Assembly: GCF_013322225.1 (NCBI RefSeq)
Contig: NZ_JAAMFB010000027.1
Coordinates: 248,001-312,000, forward strand
Direction of reading: 5' to 3'
From: Agrobacterium larrymoorei
GTDB lineage: Bacteria; Pseudomonadota; Alphaproteobacteria; Rhizobiales; Rhizobiaceae
DNA: 64,000 nt
The notes under the pieces: model-generated
Told to the model about the DNA's origin: nothing
The model's input: the letters and a program-made list of their open reading frames with translations, nothing else
Database searches by the model: none
Shown: positions 1 to 7,939 of the stretch, piece after piece
How positions within the stretch are numbered: the first letter of the stretch is position 1
Layout: each line of letters opens with the position of its first letter
Program-made: the position numbers and the translations under genes

Positions 1-2
1 TT

Positions 3-1061
3 TCCCTGTCGTTCGGCGCCGTCAACGTGCTGACCGACCTCAATCTGGATATTTACGACGGCGAGTTTCTGGTGCTGCTGGGATCGTCCGGTTGCGGAAA
101 ATCGACCCTGCTTAATTGTATCGCAGGACTTCTGGAACCCACCGACGGGCAGATTTTCATCAAGGATCGCAACGTCACATGGGAAGAGCCTAAAGACCGT
201 GGCATCGGCATGGTGTTCCAGTCCTACGCGCTTTATCCGCAGATGACAGTTGAAAAAAACCTGTCGTTCGGCCTTCAGGTGGCAAAGGTGCCGAAAGATG
301 AAATCGATAGGAGGGTGAAACGGGCGGCTGGCATTCTCCAGATCGAACCGCTGCTTAAACGCAAACCGGCCGAGCTTTCAGGCGGACAGCGACAGCGCGT
401 TGCCATTGGCCGGGCGCTGGTGCGCGACGTCGACGTATTCCTGTTCGATGAACCTCTGTCCAACCTCGATGCCAAGCTGCGCTCGGAGCTTCGCGTCGAA
501 ATCAAGAGGCTTCACCAGTCACTCAAAAATACGATGATCTATGTCACGCACGACCAGATTGAGGCGCTGACACTGGCAGACCGCATCGCCATCATGAAAA
601 GCGGCGTCATTCAGCAGCTGGACGACCCGGTCTCGATTTACAACAAACCCAAAAACCTCTTCGTGGCGGGCTTCATCGGTTCCCCGTCAATGAACTTCCT
701 GCGCGGCGAGTTGCAGGAGAAAGACGGCAAAGTCGTCTTCGTCACCAACGGCGTCAGCTTCACGCTCGACGGTTATGCAGCATCCGCGCCGCTCGTGGCG
801 GGTAGTTCTGCCGTGCTCGGCGTGAGACCGGAACATGTTCGCGTCGATGCGGACATCACCGGAGGAGAAGTCCACGAGGCCGTGGTCGATATCGAAGAGC
901 CGATGGGTGCCGATAATCTTATCTGGCTTAAGCATGCCGGGCATACCCTGTCCGTGCGTGTGGGCGGGCACCGGCGGTTCGCTCCCGGCACCAAGGTCAA
1001 GCTGTCTTTCGATATGAGCATGGCCTCCCTTTTCGATGCGACGACGGAAGATCGCATCTGA
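3..1061 (+). CDS. Sugar ABC transporter ATP-binding protein (UgpC/MsmK type), 5' end outside the window
   Basis: This is the cytoplasmic ATPase that powers a carbohydrate ABC importer. The reading frame is open to the left edge, so the first few residues are missing and the GTG at 27 is an internal codon. Walker A (GSSGCGKST) comes about 30 residues in, then the Q-loop (VFQSYALYP), the signature LSGGQRQR, Walker B ([12 protein letters not shown]) and the H-loop (YVTHDQ). The last 100 or so residues form the TOBE/MalK regulatory domain usual for CUT1 importers. The operon's permeases and binding protein presumably lie to the left. The downstream isomerase, dehydrogenase and family 43 glycosidase suggest the cargo is a plant-derived oligosaccharide or glycoside. 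Family is certain; substrate is inference. Confidence 0.95.
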   Translation, partial: SLSFGAVNVLTDLNLDIYDGEFLVLLGSSGCGKSTLLNCIAGLLEPTDGQIFIKDRNVTWEEPKDRGIGMVFQSYALYPQMTVEKNLSFGLQVAKVPKDEIDRRVKRAAGILQIEPLLKRKPAELSGGQRQRVAIGRALVRDVDVFLFDEPLSNLDAKLRSELRVEIKRLHQSLKNTMIYVTHDQIEALTLADRIAIMKSGVIQQLDDPVSIYNKPKNLFVAGFIGSPSMNFLRGELQEKDGKVVFVTNGVSFTLDGYAASAPLVAGSSAVLGVRPEHVRVDADITGGEVHEAVVDIEEPMGADNLIWLKHAGHTLSVRVGGHRRFAPGTKVKLSFDMSMASLFDATTEDRI

Positions 1062-1105
1062 CCATAGCAATCCACCCCAGATAGTCCCAATGTCAGGAGA
1101 GACAT

Positions 1106-1867
1106 ATGACGAAACTTGGCTTTCAACTTTACAGCGCGCGCAATTTTCCACCGCTTTCAGACATTTTCAAAAAGCTCTCGGCAGCCGGGTATTCCCATGT
1201 CGAAGGCTTTGGCGGCATTTACGGCACCATGGACGATGCGGCCTTGCAGGCGTTGAAGAATGATCTGGATGCCAATGGTCTGACGATGCCGACTGGTCAT
1301 TTCGGTCTGGACATGCTGGAAAGCGATCCGCAGCGGGCGCTCAAGATCGCCAAGACGCTTGGCATCGAGGCCATCTATTGCCCTTATCTTCTTCCCGATC
1401 AGCGCCCACGCGATGCCGCAGGATGGTTCGCATTCGGCAAACGTCTTCAGGAAGCTGGAAAGCCGTTCCGCGATGCTGGCCATTCCTTCGGCTGGCATAA
1501 CCACGATTTCGAGTTTGTGTCCCTCGAGGACGGCTCCACGCCGCAAGAGCAGATCTTTGCTGGCGGCCCAGAATTGGATTGGGAAGCCGATATAGCTTGG
1601 ATCATTCGCGGCAGTGCCGATCCGTTCGCCTGGATCGAGGGGTACGGGAAGCGCATTACTGCGGTTCATGTGAAGGATATCGCGCCGCTGGGTGAAAACA
1701 CCGATGAAGATGGCTGGGCGGATGTTGGCCACGGTAAGGTAGACTGGAAGGGTCTGGTTGCTGCGCTCAAAGACACGTCCGTAAAATATTACGTCGTCGA
1801 GCATGATAATCCGAGCGATGTGGATCGCCTGATCACGCGCTCCATCTCTTCTTTCAACACCTATTAA
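1106..1867 (+). CDS. Sugar phosphate isomerase/epimerase family TIM-barrel protein
   Basis: This 253-residue protein belongs to the xylose isomerase-like TIM-barrel (AP_endonuc_2) superfamily, which isomerises, epimerises or performs elimination on sugars with a divalent metal. Visible family motifs are WHNHDFEF near the middle, EADIAWI, HVKD and a C-terminal VVEHDNP; their His, Glu and Asp residues are the likely metal ligands and acid/base residues. A ribosome binding site (AGGAGA) precedes the ATG. It lies 44 bp after the ABC ATPase gene and 25 bp before a Gfo/Idh/MocA dehydrogenase. That pairing fits chemistry on a 3-keto or otherwise oxidised sugar. No signal peptide, so cytoplasmic. Substrate unknown. 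Confidence 0.85.
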   Translation: MTKLGFQLYSARNFPPLSDIFKKLSAAGYSHVEGFGGIYGTMDDAALQALKNDLDANGLTMPTGHFGLDMLESDPQRALKIAKTLGIEAIYCPYLLPDQRPRDAAGWFAFGKRLQEAGKPFRDAGHSFGWHNHDFEFVSLEDGSTPQEQIFAGGPELDWEADIAWIIRGSADPFAWIEGYGKRITAVHVKDIAPLGENTDEDGWADVGHGKVDWKGLVAALKDTSVKYYVVEHDNPSDVDRLITRSISSFNTY

Positions 1868-1892
1868 TCCCCCACGTATCTGGAGTTAGATC

Positions 1893-3026
1893 ATGGCCAA
1901 GGAACTTGGCGTCGGCATCATTGGATGCGGCAATATTTCTACCACCTATTTTTCCCTATCCCCTTTGTTCAAGGGCCTGAAGGTTTTGGCATGCGCCGAC
2001 CTCAACAGAAGCGCTGCGGAACTGCGAGCCGAAGAATTCGGTGTAAAGGCGCAGTCCATCGAAGAATTGCTGGCCAATGACGAGATCGACGTCGTCGTCA
2101 ACCTTACCATTCCGGCGGCGCATTTCGAGGTTTCGAAAGAAATTCTCGAAGCGGGCAAGCACGTCTATTCGGAAAAGCCTCTGGTTCTGAGCCTTGAGGA
2201 AGGCGAAGAACTTCGGCGCATCGCCACTGAAAAGAATCTTGCTGTCGACTGTGCGCCCGACACATTCCTTGGCGGCGCACATCAGCTTGCGCGAAAACAT
2301 ATCGATGAAGGCGGCATTGGTCGCGTCACATCGGGAACCTGCCATGTCATGAGCCCCGGTATGGAAATGTGGCATCCCAACCCGGGCTTTTTCTTTTTGA
2401 AGGGTGGCGGTCCGATCCTTGACCTCGGTCCATACTACATAGCCAACCTTATCAACCTGATCGGGCCTGTGAAACGCGTCGGGGCCTTGACCACCATGGC
2501 GAACCCGACGCGTACCGTTACCAGCCAACCGCTCAATGGTCAGATTATTCCGGTCGAAACGCCGACCAATATTCATGCGCTTCTGGAATTCGTGAACGGC
2601 GCAACAATTACACTCTCGGCAAGCTGGGATGTATGGTCGCATCGTCATGCCAATATGGAACTTTACGGCACCGAAGGTTCTATTTACGTGCCGGACCCCA
2701 ACTTCTTCGGCGGAGTGGTGGAAGCCAGCGGACGAGACAAGGATATCAAGCCGCTGAATGACTGGAACCACCCGTTCGGAATTTCAAATCAGGAGAGCCC
2801 GCACGGTCCGCGCGCCAATTATCGAACGGCTGGCCTTGCCGATATGGCGATGGCGCTCATTGAAGGGCGTGATGCACGTTGCTCCTTGGATCGCTCCCTG
2901 CACGGCATCGACATCATGACATCCATTTTGAAATCCGGTGAGGAAGGCCGTTTCATCGAATTGACGACAACCTGCACGCAACCGGAAGCGTTGGGTGTCG
3001 AAGAGGCAAAGTCACTGCTTTGTTGA
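1893..3026 (+). CDS. Gfo/Idh/MocA family NAD(P)-dependent oxidoreductase
   Basis: A 377-residue cytoplasmic dehydrogenase of the glucose-fructose oxidoreductase / inositol dehydrogenase / MocA family. The N-terminus carries the Rossmann motif GIIGCGNIS, and around residue 95 stands the signature EKP (VYSEKPL) whose Lys is catalytic in the family. The C-terminal half is the alpha/beta substrate domain, with GGGPILDLGPYYIANLI holding the usual Asp and Tyr/His positions. Such enzymes oxidise a hydroxyl of a sugar or polyol, often at C3 of a glycoside. It sits between the TIM-barrel protein and the family 43 glycosidase in one operon. Which sugar is oxidised cannot be read from sequence. Confidence 0.9.
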   Translation: MAKELGVGIIGCGNISTTYFSLSPLFKGLKVLACADLNRSAAELRAEEFGVKAQSIEELLANDEIDVVVNLTIPAAHFEVSKEILEAGKHVYSEKPLVLSLEEGEELRRIATEKNLAVDCAPDTFLGGAHQLARKHIDEGGIGRVTSGTCHVMSPGMEMWHPNPGFFFLKGGGPILDLGPYYIANLINLIGPVKRVGALTTMANPTRTVTSQPLNGQIIPVETPTNIHALLEFVNGATITLSASWDVWSHRHANMELYGTEGSIYVPDPNFFGGVVEASGRDKDIKPLNDWNHPFGISNQESPHGPRANYRTAGLADMAMALIEGRDARCSLDRSLHGIDIMTSILKSGEEGRFIELTTTCTQPEALGVEEAKSLLC

Positions 3027-3083
3027 TTGCAAAAATGGGCGGCAAAGAACTCTTGCCGCCTTTCACGCGAGGGAAAGCAACAC

Positions 3084-4697
3084 ATGATCCGTAACCCCAT
3101 TTTGCCGGGCTTCAACCCCGACCCTTCGATTTGCCGTGTGGGGGAAGATTACTATATCGCAACTTCAACGTTCGAATGGTATCCGGGCGTTCAGATCCAC
3201 CACTCCCGCGATCTTGTGAACTGGAAGCTGGTACGTCGTCCGCTGGAACGTGCCAGCCAGTTGGATATGCGCGGGAACCCTGACAGCTGCGGTATCTGGG
3301 CACCCTGCCTTTCCTATGCGGATGGTCGTTTCTGGTTGGTCTATACGGATGTCAAACGCTACGACGGCAACTTCAAAGACGCGCATAATTACATCGTCAC
3401 ATCTGAGACGATCGAGGGTGAGTGGTCGGATCCGGTCTATGTGAATTCTTCAGGCTTCGATCCTTCACTGTTTCATGACGACGATGGTCGAAAGTGGTTC
3501 ATGAATATGCAGTGGAACCACCGCACCGAAAGCTACGGAGGTGCGCCAAAGCATCCGGCCTTCGATGGCATTCTTTTACAGGAATGGGATGCAGAGACCG
3601 GACATCTCGTTGGCCCCATCAAAAATATCTTTCCTGGTAGTCCGCTTGGACTTGTCGAAGGTCCTCACATTTTCAAACGCAATGGCTGGTATTATCTGAC
3701 GACAGCGGAGGGTGGCACGGGATACGACCATGCGGTGACGATGGCCCGATCGCGCCAGATCGACGGGCCTTACGAGATGCACCCCGATACCCACCTCATC
3801 ACATCCAAGGACCACCCGGATGCGCCCCTGCAACGAGCGGGCCACGGGCAATATGTCGAAACGTCGGATGGGCAGTTTTATCACACGCATCTGTGCGGGC
3901 GGCCTATCGGTTCCGAGCGGCGCTGTACGCTCGGTCGAGAAACGGGTTTGCAAAAATGTATCTGGAAGGATGACGACTGGCTGTATCTGGAACATGGAAG
4001 CGTCGTGCCGGCCGTCGACGTGCCCGCCCCAACCGGTGCGGAGCATTTGTCGCAGGCACAGGAAACCGAAACTCGTTTCGATAGCGACAAGCTTCCATCG
4101 GAGTTTCAATGGCTGCGCTCTCCTCACCCGGAAACTCTGTTCAGCCTGAAGGAATTTCCGGGAAACCTCCGCCTATACGGCAGGGAGAGTATAGGGTCAT
4201 GGTTCGATCAGGCGCTGGTAGCGCGAAGACAGGAACATCATAGTTTCCGTGCGGAAACCACGGTGGTTTTCTCCCCGGAAACCTACCAGCAGGTTGCGGG
4301 CCTTACGCACTATTATAATCGTCAGAAGTTTCATGCCATCGCTGTCACTCTTCACGAGAAAATGGGCCGCGTCGTCACCGCGTTTTCCTGCCTGGGAGAT
4401 TTTCCCAATGGCCGGTTGACCTTTCATGAGGGTAGTGTGGCTGTTCCCGAAGGCGCAATCGAGCTCGCGCTTGAGGTCGAAGAAGCGGATCTGCAGTTTT
4501 TCTGGCGCTCAGCTGGTGCGAATGACTGGAATTCGCTCGCTCCTAAACTGGACGCCAGTATCGTTTCGGATGAGGCTGGACGAGGTGAGCATGGTTCGTT
4601 CACCGGCGCATTCGTCGGCATGTTCGCTTTCGACACATCCGGTCGCCGCAAGCCTGCGGATTTCTCGCGGTTTCTCTATTCGAGTCTGAAAACCTAA
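3084..4697 (+). CDS. Glycoside hydrolase family 43, beta-xylosidase/arabinosidase type
   Basis: An intracellular five-bladed beta-propeller glycosidase of 537 residues, the full length of XynB-type GH43 enzymes. The N-terminal NPDPS holds the catalytic-base Asp, GFDPSLFHDDDG the pKa-modulating Asp, and LVEGPHIF the general-acid Glu. The last 200 residues form the beta-sandwich that closes the active site in XynB-like enzymes. The ATG at 3084 is chosen because GAGGGAAAG lies just before it and the product then begins at the conserved IRNPILPGFNPDPS; the longer frame from 3027 starts right at the previous stop codon. No signal peptide, so it would trim imported xylo- or arabino-oligosaccharides or aryl glycosides. 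Last gene of the operon. Confidence 0.92.
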   Translation: MIRNPILPGFNPDPSICRVGEDYYIATSTFEWYPGVQIHHSRDLVNWKLVRRPLERASQLDMRGNPDSCGIWAPCLSYADGRFWLVYTDVKRYDGNFKDAHNYIVTSETIEGEWSDPVYVNSSGFDPSLFHDDDGRKWFMNMQWNHRTESYGGAPKHPAFDGILLQEWDAETGHLVGPIKNIFPGSPLGLVEGPHIFKRNGWYYLTTAEGGTGYDHAVTMARSRQIDGPYEMHPDTHLITSKDHPDAPLQRAGHGQYVETSDGQFYHTHLCGRPIGSERRCTLGRETGLQKCIWKDDDWLYLEHGSVVPAVDVPAPTGAEHLSQAQETETRFDSDKLPSEFQWLRSPHPETLFSLKEFPGNLRLYGRESIGSWFDQALVARRQEHHSFRAETTVVFSPETYQQVAGLTHYYNRQKFHAIAVTLHEKMGRVVTAFSCLGDFPNGRLTFHEGSVAVPEGAIELALEVEEADLQFFWRSAGANDWNSLAPKLDASIVSDEAGRGEHGSFTGAFVGMFAFDTSGRRKPADFSRFLYSSLKT

Positions 4698-4712
4698 AAG
4701 GACTTCACATGT

Positions 4713-4738
4713 GCGCGGCTTTGCTCTAAAAGCCGCGC
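4713..4738 (+). terminator. Hairpin after the GH43 gene, probable terminator
   Basis: A perfect 10-bp stem (GCGCGGCTTT with AAAGCCGCGC) and a 6-nt loop stand 15 bp after the glycosidase stop. No T-run follows, so it may stop transcription only partly or protect the mRNA 3' end. Confidence 0.5.
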
Positions 4739-4743
4739 CTTGA

Positions 4744-4777
4744 ATCCGGTCGCAGCCCACCCGGTCAAAACAAGGGA
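4744..4777 (+). promoter_or_regulatory. Probable preQ1-I riboswitch controlling queC translation
   Basis: The queC leader folds as a small H-type pseudoknot like preQ1-I. P1 pairs CCGG at 4746-4749 with CCGG at 4761-4764. The loop reads TCGCAGCCCAC, and its CCC (4756-4758) can pair with GGG (4774-4776) after an A-rich linker (TCAAAACAA). The loop and A-rich tail resemble the preQ1-I consensus as I know it. The 3' strand AAGGGA is the ribosome binding site 10 nt before the ATG at 4787, so ligand binding would block translation. The gene controlled makes preQ0, precursor of the ligand. The fold is seen in the sequence; ligand and mechanism are inference from the family. Confidence 0.75.
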
Positions 4778-4786
4778 TCCTGAATT

Positions 4787-5497
4787 ATGAAAACCATCGT
4801 CATCTGCTCCGGCGGATTGGACTCCGTTTCGCTTGCGCATAGAATTGCTGCGGAACACGAGCTTGTTGCTCTTCTTTCTTTCGATTACGGCCAGCGCCAC
4901 AAAAAGGAACTGGACTTCGCCGCAGCCTGCGCCACACGGCTCGGCGTGCCGCATCATGTCATCGATATTCGCACCATTGGCGCCCATCTGACGGGCTCTG
5001 CGCTTACGGATGATGTGGAGGTGCCGGACGGACATTATGCCGAGGAGACCATGCGTTCCACCGTGGTTCCGAACCGAAATGCGATCATGCTGACTATTGC
5101 GTTCGGGCTGGCTGCTGCACAGCAGGCGGATGCGGTGGCTATTGCCGTCCACGGCGGCGATCACTTCATATACCCGGATTGTCGCCCTGGCTTTATCGAC
5201 AGCTTTAATTCGATGCAAAAGCACGCGCTGGAGGGATATGCGGATGTAAAGCTGTTTGCACCCTATGTCACTGTCTCCAAAGCGGATATCGTCACCGACG
5301 GGGCGAAACATCATACGCCCTTTGTCGAAACATGGTCTTGTTACAAAGGCGGGTTGCGCCACTGCGGACGCTGCGGAACCTGCGTGGAGCGCCGCGAGGC
5401 CTTCCACCTCGCAGGCGTGGCCGACCCGACTGACTACGAAGATCCGGATTTCTGGGTCGCGGCAACGCAAGGCTATGCGGCGCAGGAGGTGCGCTGA
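4787..5497 (+). CDS. queC: 7-cyano-7-deazaguanine (preQ0) synthase QueC
   Basis: QueC converts 7-carboxy-7-deazaguanine and ammonia to preQ0 at the cost of ATP, the last step to the shared precursor of queuosine. The N-terminus has the ATP-pyrophosphatase loop SGGLDSVSLA (residues 8-17). The C-terminal zinc site is Cys185, Cys193, Cys196 and Cys199. Length (236 residues) is normal. The ribosome binding site AAGGGA is part of the putative preQ1 pseudoknot. The stop overlaps the queD start (TGATG), so queC, queD and queE are translationally coupled. The GTP cyclohydrolase that feeds this route is not in the window. Confidence 0.97.
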   Translation: MKTIVICSGGLDSVSLAHRIAAEHELVALLSFDYGQRHKKELDFAAACATRLGVPHHVIDIRTIGAHLTGSALTDDVEVPDGHYAEETMRSTVVPNRNAIMLTIAFGLAAAQQADAVAIAVHGGDHFIYPDCRPGFIDSFNSMQKHALEGYADVKLFAPYVTVSKADIVTDGAKHHTPFVETWSCYKGGLRHCGRCGTCVERREAFHLAGVADPTDYEDPDFWVAATQGYAAQEVR

Positions 5498-5865
5498 TGT
5501 TTCGCATCACCAAAGAGTTTCACTTCTCCGCTTCTCATCAACTCAAGAACCTTCCAGCGGATCATCAATGCGCGCGTCTGCATGGCCATAATTATGTCGT
5601 GGAAGTCGAGCTTTCCGGCGAGGAGTTAAACGAACATGGCTTCGTGCGTGATTATCACGAGCTTGCACCGCTGAAGCGCTACATCGATGACAGCTTCGAT
5701 CATCGCCATTTGAACGAGGTGCTTGGCCACGACATGGTGACGGCTGAGCGGTTGGCGAAGCATTTTTATGAGTGGTGCAAGGAACGGCTGCCCGAAACGA
5801 GCGCGGTTCGCGTCAGTGAAACGGCAAAAACCTGGGCGGAATATCGACCCTCGGTTCGGTCATGA
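5497..5865 (+). CDS. queD: 6-carboxy-5,6,7,8-tetrahydropterin synthase QueD
   Basis: QueD turns dihydroneopterin triphosphate into 6-carboxytetrahydropterin, the second step of queuosine-precursor synthesis. The 122-residue protein shows the PTPS fold motifs: zinc ligands His14 (SASHQL), His29 and His31 (LHGHNY), and catalytic Cys25 (HQCARLHG). DHRHLNE in the second half supplies the catalytic His region. It overlaps queC by one base and queE by four. Confidence 0.97.
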   Translation: MFRITKEFHFSASHQLKNLPADHQCARLHGHNYVVEVELSGEELNEHGFVRDYHELAPLKRYIDDSFDHRHLNEVLGHDMVTAERLAKHFYEWCKERLPETSAVRVSETAKTWAEYRPSVRS

Positions 5866-6599
5866 GTGGTACGAAAGAAACCATGATACGCATCAGCGAA
5901 ATCTTTGGCCCAACCATTCAGGGCGAAGGTTTGTTGATAGGCTTGCCGACCATTTTTGTGCGCACCGGTGGCTGCGATTATCGCTGCTTGTGGTGCGATA
6001 CGCTCCATGCCGTGGATAGCGAGTATCGCGAAGACTGGAAACCGTTGACCGTGGATGCGATCTGGTCGGAAGTGACGCGGCTTTCGAATGGTAAACCCGT
6101 GACGATCTCTCTTTCCGGCGGCAACCCTGCCATCCAGCCACTCGGCGAACTCATCGAAAAAGGTCATCATGAGGGCTATCGTTTCGCGCTGGAAACGCAA
6201 GGTAGCGTTGACAAAGATTGGTTTGCAGAACTCGACTATCTGGTGCTTAGCCCAAAACCACCTTCCAGCGGAATGAAGACCGACTGGGAAGCCTTCGAAC
6301 GCTGTCTGGTCGCGGCTGGGCCAAAGCCGCAGATCGCGCTGAAAGTTGTCGTCTTCGATGATGAGGACTTTGCCTACGCGAGGCAAACGGCCTCCCGTTT
6401 CCCGCATTTGGCCGTTTATCTCCAGCCAGGAAACCACACGCCACCGCCGCCTGATGACGATGATGCGCGCGTGGATATCGACGGCATCATGGACCGGATG
6501 TTGTGGCTGGTGGACAAGGTATGCGCGGAGGGCTGGTTTGATGCACGCGTTCTGCCGCAACTGCATGTTCTACTGTGGGGCAACAAGCGCGGTGTCTGA
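5862..6599 (+). CDS. queE: 7-carboxy-7-deazaguanine synthase QueE (radical SAM)
   Basis: QueE contracts the ring of carboxytetrahydropterin to 7-carboxy-7-deazaguanine by radical SAM chemistry. The cluster motif C-X3-C-X2-C is at Cys38, Cys42 and Cys45 ([11 protein letters not shown]), preceded by the typical [17 protein letters not shown] binds SAM. The ATG at 5862 overlaps the queD stop; an alternative ATG at 5883 would remove seven residues and start at the conserved region. Length (about 245) suits the longer QueE type of alphaproteobacteria. The operon appears to end here. Confidence 0.96.
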   Translation: MSGTKETMIRISEIFGPTIQGEGLLIGLPTIFVRTGGCDYRCLWCDTLHAVDSEYREDWKPLTVDAIWSEVTRLSNGKPVTISLSGGNPAIQPLGELIEKGHHEGYRFALETQGSVDKDWFAELDYLVLSPKPPSSGMKTDWEAFERCLVAAGPKPQIALKVVVFDDEDFAYARQTASRFPHLAVYLQPGNHTPPPPDDDDARVDIDGIMDRMLWLVDKVCAEGWFDARVLPQLHVLLWGNKRGV

Positions 6600-6713
6600 G
6601 TTTTTTGCGCTGCTCATTCGATAGCGACAAGTTGCATGTCCCATATAACGAATTGTCAAATAGGCGTGTTATAAGATTGTATTCAGGCGCATCGTTACGA
6701 ACGCTATGAGGAG

Positions 6714-6738
6714 GGAACGTAGCGTAAGGTGATGCGTT
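6714..6738 (+). promoter_or_regulatory. Candidate EcfG/RpoE2 general-stress promoter
   Basis: GGAAC at 6714-6718 and CGTT at 6735-6738 are separated by exactly 16 nt. This matches the alphaproteobacterial EcfG consensus (GGAAC, 16-17 nt, CGTT; in Sinorhizobium GGAAC-N18-TT). Transcription would start near 6745, with a strong ribosome binding site (GGGAGG) at 6752 and the small gene's ATG at 6763. Confidence 0.7.
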
Positions 6739-6762
6739 TAGGATATCAAATGGGAGGTTGCG

Positions 6763-6957
6763 ATGTTCGACTTTTTAAAATCCACTCAGCCTATTGTCGA
6801 CAACGACGAGGAAACCGGCACCTACGCAGATGCACTTCTGCAGGTTCCTGAAGTGCAGCTGACCCGCACGACTGCGCGCGAGCAGGGTCACGAAGCTCAC
6901 ACTCGTGATTACGGACACCAGCGAGAAGTAGCCCGTGGCGCGCTCGGTTTCGCATAA
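6763..6957 (+). CDS. Small hypothetical protein (64 residues), probable stress-regulon member
   Basis: I do not recognise this protein. It is 64 residues, hydrophilic, with an acidic first half (DNDEETGTYADALL) and an Arg/His-rich second half, no signal peptide and no Cys. It is likely real because GGGAGG stands 5-6 nt before the ATG and a close match to the EcfG promoter consensus lies just upstream. It stands alone between queE and a hairpin at 6987. Function unknown; many small EcfG-regulon proteins are of this size. Confidence 0.6.
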   Translation: MFDFLKSTQPIVDNDEETGTYADALLQVPEVQLTRTTAREQGHEAHTRDYGHQREVARGALGFA

Positions 6958-6986
6958 ACTCGATTTTTGACGAAACCAGATCACTC

Positions 6987-7013
6987 TCTTGGCGTTTGAC
7001 TCATGCGCCAAGA
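6987..7013 (+). terminator. Hairpin after the 64-residue gene
   Basis: TCTTGGCG at 6987 pairs with CGCCAAGA at 7006 across an 11-nt loop. It lies 30 bp after the small gene's stop. No T-run follows, so termination is only likely. The rest of 6958-7122 shows no gene. Confidence 0.4.
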
Positions 7014-7122
7014 ATGGCGGGCAACGCCTGAATGTCGCTTGGATCAAGCTGGCGAACTCCAGTGGACCGGCTGACGATTTCGATGTCGGAGTTGCCCGCA
7101 CAAATCTGAAAGACCGTTTTTC

Positions 7123-7281
7123 ATGACGATTATACCGACCGAGACGCCACCAGGCGAGCCGAAGCCTATCGTGCCTCATCCGGATTTGCCGCCGGTCAAA
7201 GAGCCGGAGCCAGACGGGCTTCCGGATGAAATTCCAACACCAAACCCGGATGAGAACGACGAGCCGCCAAAGGTTCTTTAG
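7123..7281 (+). CDS. Short proline-rich hypothetical protein (52 residues)
   Basis: An open frame of 52 codons rich in Pro, Glu and Asp (repeated PEP, PDP and PNPDEND motifs), expected to be disordered. Compositional bias this strong over the full length argues for a real gene, but no clear ribosome binding site precedes the ATG. Its stop overlaps the stop of the convergent DNA glycosylase gene by a few bases. Function unknown; it may be spurious. Confidence 0.4.
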   Translation: MTIIPTETPPGEPKPIVPHPDLPPVKEPEPDGLPDEIPTPNPDENDEPPKVL

Positions 7282-7826
7282 CTCCCCGGAAACCGCTTGC
7301 TCAAATGCTTCGACCCTTCAAGCCCGAAGCGCCAAGCCAAATCTACGGCTTTTGTAATACCGATCCGCGGCCCGGCGACTATGTTTGCCTTGCGATTGTG
7401 CCTCAGCAATATGGGCTCTTGAAATAGCGACATACCATCGTTCTGCCCGCTGATCCCCAGCGCTTGACACAGTTTTCCGGGGCCGGAGCAAAGGTTTCTT
7501 TCGTTCGTCGTTCCTCGCCTTATCGCCATCATCTCGATACCTGTCGTGGGCTCGAGCGCTCGTATCAAAACGGCAGAACCCGATGTGCAAACGAAGTTTG
7601 CGCACCAGTGGATTCCATAGGACCGGTAGACGTAGAGATGCCCCGGCTCCCCAAACATTGTGCGATTTCGTGCTGTCGGTCCGTTAAAACTGTGGGAGGC
7701 AGCATCATCGGGGCGATACGCTTCAGTCTCTACAATGATTCCGCCGGTGTTGTGGAAACGGAACTCTGCGCCGATCAAATCTTTCGCAACGATGACGGCG
7801 TCCCGTGAAAAATAAGCTTCATCCAT
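7278..7826 (-). CDS. 3-methyladenine (alkyladenine) DNA glycosylase, AAG/MPG family
   Basis: A base-excision repair enzyme that removes alkylated and deaminated purines. The 182-residue protein has the AAG fold motifs: LIGAEF near the start, IVETEAYRPDDAASHSFNG (with the catalytic Glu in VETEAY), ARNRTMFGEPGHLYVYRSYGIHWCANFV, VLIRALEP and GPGKLCQALGI. The length is usual for bacterial members. It is a single gene, convergent with the small proline-rich frame and divergent from the SDR gene at 7940. Confidence 0.95.
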   Translation of the reverse strand: MDEAYFSRDAVIVAKDLIGAEFRFHNTGGIIVETEAYRPDDAASHSFNGPTARNRTMFGEPGHLYVYRSYGIHWCANFVCTSGSAVLIRALEPTTGIEMMAIRRGTTNERNLCSGPGKLCQALGISGQNDGMSLFQEPILLRHNRKANIVAGPRIGITKAVDLAWRFGLEGSKHLSKRFPGS

Positions 7827-7853
7827 TCGTGTAACTTATCCGCTGGTAAAGCC

Positions 7854-7878
7854 GGAACAAGCTGATTTGTTTGAGGTT
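7854..7878 (+). promoter_or_regulatory. Candidate EcfG/RpoE2 promoter upstream of the SDR gene
   Basis: GGAAC at 7854-7858, then 16 nt, then GGTT at 7875-7878, i.e. GGAAC-N18-TT. The -10 element differs from CGTT by one base. It would start transcription about 50 nt before the SDR ATG at 7940. Confidence 0.45.
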
Positions 7879-7939
7879 AACGATAGGATCGCTTCAAAAA
7901 GAGGGAGTGTTTTGACGATGAGCCGATGGAGACATAACG

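Noticed and set aside
1956-2771. A 271-codon frame on the minus strand
   Set aside because: Antisense to the Gfo/Idh/MocA gene at 1893; no motif and unlikely composition.
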